Of a DNA stretch of 64,000 nucleotides, positions 43,718-52,475 are shown one piece after another; the first letter of the stretch is position 1; the number at the start of each line of letters is the position of its first letter. The position numbers were made by a program, and so were the translations under genes. Source of the DNA: an uncultured bacterium (GTDB lineage: Bacteria; Edwardsbacteria; AC1; EtOH8). The notes under the pieces were generated by a model. The model ran no database searches. It was not told where the DNA came from and was given only the letters and a program-made list of their open reading frames with translations. The DNA is taken from the NCBI GenBank assembly GCA_937863685.1, contig CALMGM010000005.1, positions 1,138,217 to 1,202,216 on the forward strand, read 5' to 3'.

Positions 43718-46696
43718 TCAATCCAATAATATCACACCATAGCCGGTGCGGCCGTCGATCATCACCGTCAGCGGCTTGGCAAAACGCAGGTGCCGGACGT
43801 TCTCCGATTCTCCGATCACCGGGCCCTGCTCCAGCCGGGGCCAGTCGATCCTGCCGTGCTCCGGGTCCAAGGGCACGGTGAAATAGCCGATCCTTAGCGA
43901 GGTCATGTTCTGGAAGAAGTGCGAGCCCTGCGAGGGGTCCACGTTCATGTTGGGCAGGCTGACCTCGACCATGGTCTTGGCCCGGCTGATCTGGTTCCAT
44001 TTGACCGGGATGCCCAGCCAGGGATCGGAGGATCCCCAGCGGCCGGGTCCGATCAGGATATAGTTGCGGTCCTCCTCCTTGAGCCGGGCGTTGAATTTCT
44101 CTATCTCGTTGGCTATCCTCTGGCTGTTGGCGGCGTTGAAGGTGTCGGGCTTGACGTAGACCAGATCGCACATCTCCTGGTTGACCCCGTTGCCCAGCAC
44201 CTGATGGCTGTAGCACAGGGTCTCCCTGAAATTGTTCTCTCTGAGATCCACCTTGACCAGCTCGTCACCCACCACCAGCGGGCGCACCTGAAGAAAACCG
44301 AACTCGGCCGGCAGAACATTCCGGGGGTCCAGGTTCACTGCAAATTCCATTTCGATGGGACAGCCCATGGCCTCCCGGGAGAGCTTCAACAGCCGCTCCA
44401 GGATGCCGGCTAGGGGGAAGACATCATTTTTCAGAATGTTGGCAAAGGTGACGCTGCGGGGTCCGGGCTGGTTGATGCCGTCGTAGAACTGGTCATTCTG
44501 GGAGGAATAGGTGGAGGCCAGGTTGCCCAGGGTGCCGTCCAGTTCGGCCTGTTGCAGGTCGGCCTTCAGCAGGTACTGGTCCTCCTCGGCAAAAGCGGTG
44601 GAGGCCAGGGGACGCATATTTATGGCGTAGAATTCACGCTGGGAGTTGTTGAGCATCTCCTTGGTGGTGCCGAACTGCGGCAGAATGAGGGGATAGGCCG
44701 GTGTGAACCGTAAGGTGGCCCCGCCGTCCACCACCGTCTTGCCCAATCCCAGGGCCACATTGACCACGCCATCCTCGGGGGTGGCGCTGCCTACCGGATA
44801 GTAGTTGTAAGAGCGGGCCACCCCGGAGAAATCGGGATAAAAAATGCCGTTCCGCTTTTGGCCCACCACCTCCTGGATGACCACCGCCATCTTCTCCTCC
44901 TCCACCCGGTGGTTGGTGGATTCGATATAGGCCTTGGCCTGCTGGAAGAAAGTGGAGGCCCATACCAGTTTGATGGCGTTGGTCAGGCTCAGGAAACGGG
45001 CATCCAGGTTCGGTTCGTTGTTGGGGATCATCTTGGTGACGTAGATCCCAGCGAAGGGCTGGTAGAGGGCGTCCTCCAGCAGGCTGGAGGATCTCACCGC
45101 CAGCGGGGCCTTCAATTGCCGGATGAAATCCAGCAGGTCGCCCACGATGGTGGCCGGCAGTTCGGCATGAAGGAAGGCGTTGGCTATTCGGGCGTCAGAT
45201 TTCTCCTGCAGAGCCATGCCGAAAAGGTCGTTGTGGCGGACGAACTCGTCGAACAGATCGGTGCCCAACACCAGGGTGCGGGGGATGGAGATCCTGACCT
45301 CCGGGAAATCATCGTCCTTCAGGTTGGCGGTAAGGACCTTGTCGATGAAGGCCAGGCCCCGGGCCTTGCCGCCCATGGAGCCGCCGCCCATCCGATAAAA
45401 ATGCCACTGTTTTAAATTGAACTGGCGGGAATAATAATAAACGCCTCCCCGGTGCATGCCGTTATAATGCTCCAGGAAAGCTTCTTTTATGGCCCGGCGC
45501 AGCAGCAGAAGATCCTTTTGCTCGGCAACCAAGGGCTGATATATCTTTTCGGCCAGCTGGAATTCGGTGCGAACCAGCAGCCAGCGTTTCAGGTCTTCAT
45601 GACGGTAATAGGTCGACAACAGGTCGGGCGGCAGGCTTTCCACCACCGATAGAAAAGCTTCGATATTGGCCACCCGGGCCACCTCGCTCCGATTTTCATC
45701 CCGGAATACCAGGTCGCCGAAATCGAAATGATCGGTCAGGATCTGGTGGAAATCGCCTATCAAAGTGGGGCTGTTCTTCAGCAGGTGGGCGGCGTTCAGC
45801 TCTTGGGCGATCTGCCGGGTGTTCTCCTCGCTGGACTGGAACATTATCGGCAGATAGGGCTGCCGGGACCTTACCATCTTGACGAAATCGATCCCGGCCC
45901 GGTCGTCAAGCTTTCCGTTGCGGGGGCAGCGGATGTCGCTGAAGATTCCCAGCATGCTGTCCTGGAACTTATGGTAGATAGCGACGGCCTGTTCGTAATT
46001 GCCGGCCAGATGGACCTGGGGCCGGCCGTTCTGCCTGAGCACCCTTTGGGTGAATGATAGATTCTCATGCAGTAAACGGCTGGTCTGGTTCCACAGCTCC
46101 TCATAAATCAAATAGATGTAAGAGGAATAGAACTGAACCGAGTCCTCCAGCACCAGCAGGTTGGGGACCCCCACCAGGCCGGTGTCGTGCTCGGAGTTCT
46201 TGACGTCCTCGATGTACTGGATGATGCCGGCCATGATCTTGCCGTCGCCCTGCCAGGCGAATATCTTGTCCACCGAGCGGCCGTCGTCGGCCTCCACTAG
46301 GCGCTGCAGCTCCGGGGTGTTGTAGGCCAGCACCACCACCGGCAGGCCGGGGTGCTTCTCCTTGACCGCCCGGCCGAAGGTGAAGGGGTCCATGTCCCCC
46401 AGCCGCTGGATGGTGACCACCAGGTCATAGGTCTCATCATCCAGCGCTTTCAGGGCGGCCTGGCCGCCGGTGGCCCGGGTGATGACCGGCACATAGCCCA
46501 GGTCGCGCTGTTTGTAGATCTGGCCCAGCAGGTCGGCCAGCCGGCCCTCTTCTTCCAAAATGAAGGAATCATAAAGGCTGGCCACCAGCAGAACCTTGCG
46601 CACCCGATAGGACATCAGCCGCTGCAATTTGGATGAATAGAAATCGTCCAGCGGCAGCAAACTGGTTTGGTTTGTTTTTTGATTGGTCGGGATCAT
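43718..46696 (-). CDS. PEP/pyruvate-binding domain protein with N-terminal receiver-like segments, 992 aa
   Basis: GGKARGLAFIDKVL, APLAVRSSSLLEDALYQPFAGIYVT, AVVIQEVVGQKRNGIFYPDFSGVARS; N-term VRKVLLVASLYDSFILEEEGRLADLL and VPNLLVLEDSVQFYSSYI. Confidence 0.88.
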   Translation of the reverse strand: MIPTNQKTNQTSLLPLDDFYSSKLQRLMSYRVRKVLLVASLYDSFILEEEGRLADLLGQIYKQRDLGYVPVITRATGGQAALKALDDETYDLVVTIQRLGDMDPFTFGRAVKEKHPGLPVVVLAYNTPELQRLVEADDGRSVDKIFAWQGDGKIMAGIIQYIEDVKNSEHDTGLVGVPNLLVLEDSVQFYSSYIYLIYEELWNQTSRLLHENLSFTQRVLRQNGRPQVHLAGNYEQAVAIYHKFQDSMLGIFSDIRCPRNGKLDDRAGIDFVKMVRSRQPYLPIMFQSSEENTRQIAQELNAAHLLKNSPTLIGDFHQILTDHFDFGDLVFRDENRSEVARVANIEAFLSVVESLPPDLLSTYYRHEDLKRWLLVRTEFQLAEKIYQPLVAEQKDLLLLRRAIKEAFLEHYNGMHRGGVYYYSRQFNLKQWHFYRMGGGSMGGKARGLAFIDKVLTANLKDDDFPEVRISIPRTLVLGTDLFDEFVRHNDLFGMALQEKSDARIANAFLHAELPATIVGDLLDFIRQLKAPLAVRSSSLLEDALYQPFAGIYVTKMIPNNEPNLDARFLSLTNAIKLVWASTFFQQAKAYIESTNHRVEEEKMAVVIQEVVGQKRNGIFYPDFSGVARSYNYYPVGSATPEDGVVNVALGLGKTVVDGGATLRFTPAYPLILPQFGTTKEMLNNSQREFYAINMRPLASTAFAEEDQYLLKADLQQAELDGTLGNLASTYSSQNDQFYDGINQPGPRSVTFANILKNDVFPLAGILERLLKLSREAMGCPIEMEFAVNLDPRNVLPAEFGFLQVRPLVVGDELVKVDLRENNFRETLCYSHQVLGNGVNQEMCDLVYVKPDTFNAANSQRIANEIEKFNARLKEEDRNYILIGPGRWGSSDPWLGIPVKWNQISRAKTMVEVSLPNMNVDPSQGSHFFQNMTSLRIGYFTVPLDPEHGRIDWPRLEQGPVIGESENVRHLRFAKPLTVMIDGRTGYGVILLD

Positions 46697-46804
46697 AAAT
46701 CAATCCAAAGTTAATGTATTAGTATATGCCAAGCAGTAGGATAAAATCAACGATTATTTCCTTAAACAATTAATTTTACGTGGCACTGAATTTTTAAAAC
46801 ACCT

Positions 46805-46831
46805 TGGATTCCTGCCTTCGCAGGAATGACA
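46805..46831 (-). repeat. REP-like palindrome
   Basis: tggattcctgccttcgcaggaatgaca. Confidence 0.85.
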
Positions 46832-46850
46832 GAATGACATATCAATAAAA

Positions 46851-46876
46851 AGGCGCAGGAAAATTTCCTGCGCCTA
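46851..46876. terminator. Hairpin between converging/adjacent transcription units
   Basis: aggcgcaggaaaatttcctgcgccta. Confidence 0.6.
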
Positions 46877-46909
46877 CTAACAACTAAAACCTTGCAACTA
46901 GTAACTAAA

Positions 46910-48196
46910 TTACACCCAGCCCCTCAGCTTGCAGGCCTCGGCCACCTTCTGAATGGCGATCATGTAGGCCGCGTCGCGCATATAGACCTTCTTATCTCGG
47001 GCCAGGGCACTTACCTTCAGGAAGGCGTCGGTCATCTTGGTGTCCAGCTTGGACAGCACCTCGTCCTTGGTCCAGAAGTAGTTCATGTTGCACTGTACCT
47101 GCTCGAAATAACTGCAGGTGACCCCGCCGGCATTGGCCAGAAAGTCGGGTATCATGAAGATGCCGCGCTGCTTGATGATCTCGTCGGCCTCGGGGGTGGT
47201 TGGGCCGTTGGCGCCCTCCACTATCAGCTTGACGTTCTTGCCCATCTTGGGGGCGGTGTCCTTGGTGACCTGATTCTCCAGGGCGGCCGGCACCAGGATC
47301 TCCACGTCCTGCTCGATCCAGGCGTTGCCGTCCAGCACCTCGTAACCGGCGGCCTTGGCCTTTTCCTTGCTGATGCCCCCGAAGCGGTCGGTGATCTTCA
47401 GCAGTTCGTCGGCGTCGATGCCGGTCTTCTTGAGGAAGGTGTACGATTTCTGGTCGGCCTGGTCCCAGCAGGACACGCAGACCGGGGTTCCGCCGTATTC
47501 CTTGTACAGCTTGACGGCGTACTGGGAGACGTTGCCGAATCCCTGGAAGGCGGCCTTGGTCTTCTTGATGTCAATGCCCATCTCGCGCAGGGCCTCCCGC
47601 ATCACGTAGACGCAGCCGTAGCCGGTGGCCTCGGTGCGGCCCAAACTTCCGCCCACCCCCAGCGGCTTGCCGGTGATGATGCCGGGGAACTTGCCGTTGT
47701 GGATCCTCTCGTACTCGTCCATCATCCAGATCATGTGCTGGCCGGAGGTCATCACGTCCGGGGCCGGCACGTCCTGGAAGGGCCCCACGTTATAGGCCAC
47801 CTGGCGCATCCAGCCGCGGCAAATGCCCTCCTGCTCACGCTCCGAAAGGTGATGCGGGTCGCAGATGACCCCGCCCTTGCCGCCGCCCAGGGGGATATCC
47901 ACCACCGAGCACTTCCAGGTCATCCAGGTGGCCAGGGCCCTGACGGTGTCGATGGTCTCCTGGGGGTGGAAGCGGATGCCGCCCTTGCAGGGGCCGCGGG
48001 CATCGTTGTGCTGGACCCGGAAGCCGCGGAATACCTTGACGGTGCCGTCATCCATGCGGACCGGGATGTTGAAGTGATACTCCCGCATGGGATTACGTAG
48101 GAGATCGCAGGTTGCCTGATCGAGGCCCAGTTTTTCGGCCACGCCGTCAAACTGTTTTTGGGCCATCTCAAAGGCATTAAAGGATTTGTCAGCCAT
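46910..48196 (-). CDS. Glu/Leu/Phe/Val dehydrogenase (second GDH-type enzyme)
   Basis: GPCKGGIRFHPQETIDTVRALATWMTWKCSVVDIPLGGGKGGV. Confidence 0.94.
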   Translation of the reverse strand: MADKSFNAFEMAQKQFDGVAEKLGLDQATCDLLRNPMREYHFNIPVRMDDGTVKVFRGFRVQHNDARGPCKGGIRFHPQETIDTVRALATWMTWKCSVVDIPLGGGKGGVICDPHHLSEREQEGICRGWMRQVAYNVGPFQDVPAPDVMTSGQHMIWMMDEYERIHNGKFPGIITGKPLGVGGSLGRTEATGYGCVYVMREALREMGIDIKKTKAAFQGFGNVSQYAVKLYKEYGGTPVCVSCWDQADQKSYTFLKKTGIDADELLKITDRFGGISKEKAKAAGYEVLDGNAWIEQDVEILVPAALENQVTKDTAPKMGKNVKLIVEGANGPTTPEADEIIKQRGIFMIPDFLANAGGVTCSYFEQVQCNMNYFWTKDEVLSKLDTKMTDAFLKVSALARDKKVYMRDAAYMIAIQKVAEACKLRGWV

Positions 48197-48336
48197 GAGA
48201 ATCAGCTCCTTTTATGAGTATTTAATATATATGAAGCCCCTGCAGAATACTCAACAGAGGCCTCTGTTATTCTAAATTCATGCGGATTATATCACAAGCG
48301 GAAATTAAAGTCAAATCCAATCGGCCGGCTATTCTA

Positions 48337-48365
48337 TTGACAAAATCGCTCGATAATCGTATACT
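48337..48365 (+). promoter_or_regulatory. Sigma-70 promoter of thi operon
   Basis: TTGACA-N17-TATACT directly upstream of the TPP riboswitch. Confidence 0.82.
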
Positions 48366-48367
48366 TC

Positions 48368-48478
48368 GTAACAGCTGGGGGAGCATAAGGCATAAATGCC
48401 AGGCTGAGAGGCCCGATCAAATGAAAGATAGGGCGACCCCTTAACCTGAACTGGGTAACACCAGCGGAGGGAAGCGTA
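48368..48478 (+). ncRNA. TPP riboswitch (THI element)
   Basis: gctgggggagc...aggCTGAGAGGcccg...CGACCCCTTAACCTGAACTGGGTAACACCAGCGGAGGGAAGCG. Confidence 0.95.
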
Positions 48479-48496
48479 AATAACCGGGGGTTATCG

Positions 48497-48535
48497 GCTT
48501 TTGCTCCGCAAGATCGGGCAAAGGCTTTTTTGTTC
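48497..48535 (+). terminator. Candidate riboswitch expression-platform terminator
   Basis: ggcttttgctccgcaagatcgggcaaaggctttttt: GCTTTTGC pairs with GCAAAGGC (one wobble), then T-run. Confidence 0.6.
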
Positions 48536-48678
48536 AAGGCACTTGCCAGCGAAACATGCGAAACACACGGATATTTTAACGGGTGGGTACGTTTTCTTTG
48601 CCGCGAAAAAATACAGTGAGTGCAGAGGGTTATAGGTCTTTATATTTTTTATTCCCAGGACAAATAAATACAGCAATC

Positions 48679-48706
48679 TGTCATTCCAGCGCAGGCTGGA
48701 ATCCAG
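48679..48706 (+). repeat. REP-like palindrome in thi leader
   Basis: tgtcattccagcgcaggctggaatccag. Confidence 0.8.
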
Positions 48707-48815
48707 GCTTGGATGCCATTCGGAATTTATACTGCAATTGGTGCGGGAATGGGCATGATAATATCGTTATTGATCTATTCAAACACTAAAAGCAAAACTT
48801 TATACTCACTGTCAT

Positions 48816-49016
48816 ATGCAAATCATCCTGAACGGGAAAGAGCACCAACTGGCCGGTCCGGTCCCGGTCGAAGCCCTGCTGAAAGATCTGGGGCAGGATG
48901 GCGGACGATTGGTGGTGGAGCTCAATGCAACGATCATCAACCAAGAGCTTTATTCTGCCACCATGCTGAAAGAGGGCGACATCCTGGAGGTGGTCCGGCT
49001 GGTGGGCGGGGGATGA
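48816..49016 (+). CDS. thiS: Sulfur carrier protein ThiS
   Basis: MQIILNGKEHQLAG...LKEGDILEVVRLVGGG*, C-terminal GG. Confidence 0.93.
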   Translation: MQIILNGKEHQLAGPVPVEALLKDLGQDGGRLVVELNATIINQELYSATMLKEGDILEVVRLVGGG

Positions 49017-49134
49017 TTTGATAAAAGCAAAATGAGAAGCCAGTAGACTGTAGTCGGTATGCAGTATTTAGTAATGGGGAATAAGTAATTACAAATTAAG
49101 AAAATTTCTTTGTATTCTTTGGGATTAATAAAAA

Positions 49135-49923
49135 ATGGAAGAAAATATAAATATGCTCAAACCCTTAATGATAGCCGGGCGGCAGATCAAATCACGCCTG
49201 TTACTGGGAACCGGGAAATTCCCCAATTCACAGGTGATGGCTGATGCCCTGGAGGCCTCGGGGGCCGAGATCGTGACCGTGGCTCTGCGCCGGGTGGAGT
49301 TCGACAACCCCCAGGATGACATCATCTCCCATGTTGACCAGAAAAGATACCTGCTGCTGCCCAACACCTCCGGGGCCCGGGATGCCGGGGAGGCGGTCCG
49401 TATCGCCAGGCTGGCCCGGGCGGCCAGCGGCTGGAACTGGCTGAAGCTGGAGGTAACTCCCGAGCCAAACTTCCTGCTACCCGATCCCATCGAGACGCTG
49501 AAAGCCGCTGAGATATTGCTGAAGGACGGATTCGTGGTCCTGCCATACATCAATGCCGACCCCATTCTGGCCAAGCGCCTGCAGGAGGCGGGCTGCGCGG
49601 CGGTGATGCCGCTGGGCTCGCCCATCGGCTCGGGCCGCGGGATCAGGACCGCCGACCAGATCAGGATCATCATCCAGCAGGCCACGGCGCCGGTGGTGGT
49701 GGATGCCGGGCTGGGCCTGCCATCCCATGTCTGCCAGGCCTTCGAGCTGGGGGCCGATGCCGTGCTGGTCAACACCGCGGTGGCGGTGGCCGAAGACCCG
49801 GTGAAAATGGCCAGGGCCTTCCGCCTGGCGGTGGAGGCTTCCCTGGCCGGGATCGAGGCCGGCCCCGCCCCTGAAAGTGATGACGCCTCCGCCTCCAGCC
49901 CGTTGACCGGATTCTTGAGGTGA
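49135..49923 (+). CDS. thiG: Thiazole synthase ThiG
   Basis: [34 protein letters not shown]; start may be the internal ATG at 49153. Confidence 0.95.
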   Translation: MEENINMLKPLMIAGRQIKSRLLLGTGKFPNSQVMADALEASGAEIVTVALRRVEFDNPQDDIISHVDQKRYLLLPNTSGARDAGEAVRIARLARAASGWNWLKLEVTPEPNFLLPDPIETLKAAEILLKDGFVVLPYINADPILAKRLQEAGCAAVMPLGSPIGSGRGIRTADQIRIIIQQATAPVVVDAGLGLPSHVCQAFELGADAVLVNTAVAVAEDPVKMARAFRLAVEASLAGIEAGPAPESDDASASSPLTGFLR

Positions 49924-51083
49924 GTTCATTTTACGAAATAATTCCGTCCATCGATCCTGATCGGATAAAGGTGAAGCTTCGGGATGTGACCACCAAGCAG
50001 GTCAAGGCCTTGCTGGACTCCATTAACTCCGGAGGCATTCCCCAGACTGACGATATCGCGATCCTGACCTCTCCGGCCGCCGGCGAACTGCTGGAGCCGA
50101 TGGCCCAACTGGCCAAGGACATCACCTTGCGCAGGTTCGGCAGGACCATCCAGATGTACGCCCCGCTGTATATATCCAACCACTGCAGCAATTCCTGCGT
50201 CTACTGCGGGTTCAATGTTCACAATAAGATCAGCCGCCGGACCTCGGGCCGGGAAGAGATATTGTCCGAAGCCCGGCTGCTGAAGAACAAGCACATCTCG
50301 CAGCTGCTGTTGGTGAGCGGAGAATGCCCGGCCGAGGTCGGCATCGATCTGCTGGAAAAAACGGCCGGGGACCTGAAAGGGCTTTTCCCTTCGCTGTCCA
50401 TAGAGATATACCCGTTGGACACTCCGGAATACCGCCGGTTGTATGATGCCGGCATCGACGGGCTGGCCATCTACCAGGAAACATATGATCAAGAGATATA
50501 CTCAATGGTCCATCCGGCCGGTCCCAAGCGGGATTACCAGTATCGATTAGGTGCGCCGGAAAGGGGAGCGGCCGCAGGTTTCAGACAGATCGGCATCGGT
50601 TCGTTGCTGGGGCTTAACAACTGGCGGGTGGAATCATATTATCTGATGCAACACGCCGCCTATCTGATGAAGCATCACTGGAAAAGCCAGATCTCCATAT
50701 CCTTCCCCCGTCTCAGGCCGGCGGCCGGGGGATACAGCCCGGATTATCCAGTCAGCGACCGCGAACTGGTGCAGATGATCTGCGCCTTCCGGCTGTTGCT
50801 GCCCGACGCCGGACTGGTGCTGTCCACCCGTGAGCCAGCGGAACTGCGGGATCATCTTATAGGGCTGGGCATCACCAGGATGAGCGCCGGCTCCAAGACC
50901 GCTCCGGGCGGGTATCTCGACAAAACCGACAACAAACCCGACGAATACGGTCCGGCCGCCGAGGGCCAGTTCAACGTGTCTGACGACCGTCCGGTGAAGG
51001 AAGTAGCGCAGAGTATCCGGGCCAAGGGTTACGATACAGTGTGGAAGGACTGGGATAAGGGGTTCGAGGATAATCCAAAATGA
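49920..51083 (+). CDS. thiH: 2-iminoacetate synthase ThiH (radical SAM)
   Basis: [18 protein letters not shown] radical SAM CxxxCxxC. Confidence 0.95.
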   Translation: MSSFYEIIPSIDPDRIKVKLRDVTTKQVKALLDSINSGGIPQTDDIAILTSPAAGELLEPMAQLAKDITLRRFGRTIQMYAPLYISNHCSNSCVYCGFNVHNKISRRTSGREEILSEARLLKNKHISQLLLVSGECPAEVGIDLLEKTAGDLKGLFPSLSIEIYPLDTPEYRRLYDAGIDGLAIYQETYDQEIYSMVHPAGPKRDYQYRLGAPERGAAAGFRQIGIGSLLGLNNWRVESYYLMQHAAYLMKHHWKSQISISFPRLRPAAGGYSPDYPVSDRELVQMICAFRLLLPDAGLVLSTREPAELRDHLIGLGITRMSAGSKTAPGGYLDKTDNKPDEYGPAAEGQFNVSDDRPVKEVAQSIRAKGYDTVWKDWDKGFEDNPK

Positions 51084-51757
51084 AAAATGAAAAATCAAAA
51101 ATCAAAAATCTACGCCTGAACGCGTTTGAAAAAATCGACCTCTATCCGGTAACCGATCAAAGCCTTTCTATGGGGCGTTCCGATCTTGAAGTATTGGACG
51201 GCCTGATCGCCGGGGGCGCCAGGATAGTCCAGCTGCGGGAAAAACATCTTTCCAAAAAAGATTTTTATCAGATGGCCCTGGCCTTCCGGGAAAAGACAAC
51301 CAAGGCCGGAATGCTGCTGATCATCAACGACCACCTGGACATCGCTTTGGCCTGCGGGGCCGACGGGGTGCATCTGGGGCAGGACGACCTGCCGCTTTAC
51401 GTCGCCCGGAAACTGGCACCGGAGCTGTTGATCGGAATCTCCACTCATAATCTGGATGAAGCTTTGTTAGCGCAGGAACAGGAGGCCGATTATATCAACA
51501 TCGGGCCGATATTTGCCACCCGGACCAAGGAGGTATCCATGGAACCTCTGGGGCCGGGTGCCATCAAAAAAATAGCTCCGCAGATCAATATTCCTTTCAC
51601 GGTAATGGGCGGCATCAATTCATCGAACATCGACCAGGTCCTGCTGGCGGGCGCCAGGAGGATAGCGGTGGTAAGCGCCGTCACCAAGGCGGAAAATATC
51701 GAACAGGCTGTCCGGGATCTGCGAAAAACCATAAATCAGACTGAATCCTTTGGTTGA
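51080..51757 (+). CDS. thiE: Thiamine phosphate synthase ThiE
   Basis: LYPVTDQ...IVQLREKHLSKKDFY...GADGVHLGQDDLP...YINIGPIFATRTKE. Confidence 0.94.
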   Translation: MKNEKSKIKNLRLNAFEKIDLYPVTDQSLSMGRSDLEVLDGLIAGGARIVQLREKHLSKKDFYQMALAFREKTTKAGMLLIINDHLDIALACGADGVHLGQDDLPLYVARKLAPELLIGISTHNLDEALLAQEQEADYINIGPIFATRTKEVSMEPLGPGAIKKIAPQINIPFTVMGGINSSNIDQVLLAGARRIAVVSAVTKAENIEQAVRDLRKTINQTESFG

Positions 51758-51782
51758 CTTTTGGCATCAAATAGTATAGAAT
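51754..51782 (+). promoter_or_regulatory. Sigma-70 promoter for iscU/nifU-like gene
   Basis: TTGACT-N17-TAGAAT. Confidence 0.6.
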
Positions 51783-51815
51783 GCCGAATGTCTTATTTAA
51801 TGGAGAATTTATCAG

Positions 51816-52244
51816 ATGTACAGTGAAAAGGTGATGGACCATTTCATGAATCCCCGAAATATGGGAGAGATCGAGAACCCCGACGGAGTGGGGATGGTGG
51901 GGAATCCGGTCTGCGGCGACATGATGAAGATCATGCTGAAGATAGAGAAGGACGTCATCACCGACGTAAAGTTCAAGACCTTCGGCTGCGGGGCGGCCAT
52001 CGCCACTTCCAGCATGGCCACCGAACTGGTCAAGGGCAAGTCCCTGACCGAGGCCCTGGAAGTGTCCAACAAGGCGGTGGCCGAGGCCCTGGATGGCCTG
52101 CCCCCGGTGAAGATGCACTGCTCGGTGCTGGCCGAGGACGGGGTGCGGGCGGCCATCAACGACTATCTGGTAAAGAACGGTCGGCCGGGGCTGGAGCTAA
52201 AGGAAAGCGGGCACGAGCACGATCAGCATAACGAAGATCATTAA
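51816..52244 (+). CDS. IscU/NifU-N Fe-S cluster scaffold
   Basis: YSEKVMDHFMNPRNMGEIENPDGVGMVGNPVCGDMMKI...KFKTFGCGAAIATSSMATEL. Confidence 0.94.
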   Translation: MYSEKVMDHFMNPRNMGEIENPDGVGMVGNPVCGDMMKIMLKIEKDVITDVKFKTFGCGAAIATSSMATELVKGKSLTEALEVSNKAVAEALDGLPPVKMHCSVLAEDGVRAAINDYLVKNGRPGLELKESGHEHDQHNEDH

Positions 52245-52260
52245 AGTCCCGGCATAAAAT

Positions 52261-52289
52261 AAAAGCCCCCGCCAAGGGCGGGGGCTTTT
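52261..52289. terminator. Intrinsic terminator
   Basis: aaaagcccccgccaagggcgggggctttt. Confidence 0.9.
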
Positions 52290-52303
52290 CATTGTCTTTC
52301 CAG

Positions 52304-52380
52304 CTATTTGAGCGGAATCATCTTCCTGGTCAGGCTGGCATCGCCGGCGTTGAGGCGGTAGCCGTGCCCCCGATAGTTTG
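52304..52380 (-). pseudogene. Remnant of a C-terminal sorting/FlgD-like tail of a secreted protein
   Basis: Minus strand: NYRGHGYRLNAGDASLTRKMIPLK*, like YFYRLSAGPVNLTHKLILVR* of the neighbouring C25 peptidase. Confidence 0.5.
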
Positions 52381-52419
52381 GCAGTATCATTTTCAAAGTA
52401 AAATAAATGATCATAACCC

Positions 52420-52448
52420 TTGACAAAGCGGGCAAAGTAATATAAATT
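52420..52448 (+). promoter_or_regulatory. Sigma-70 promoter for C25 peptidase gene
   Basis: TTGACA-N17-TAAATT. Confidence 0.65.
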
Positions 52449-52475
52449 TAACATATTCACAATAAAGGATAGACC

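Noticed and set aside
46892-48100. 402-aa plus-strand ORF
   Set aside because: Antisense to the well-supported glutamate dehydrogenase gene
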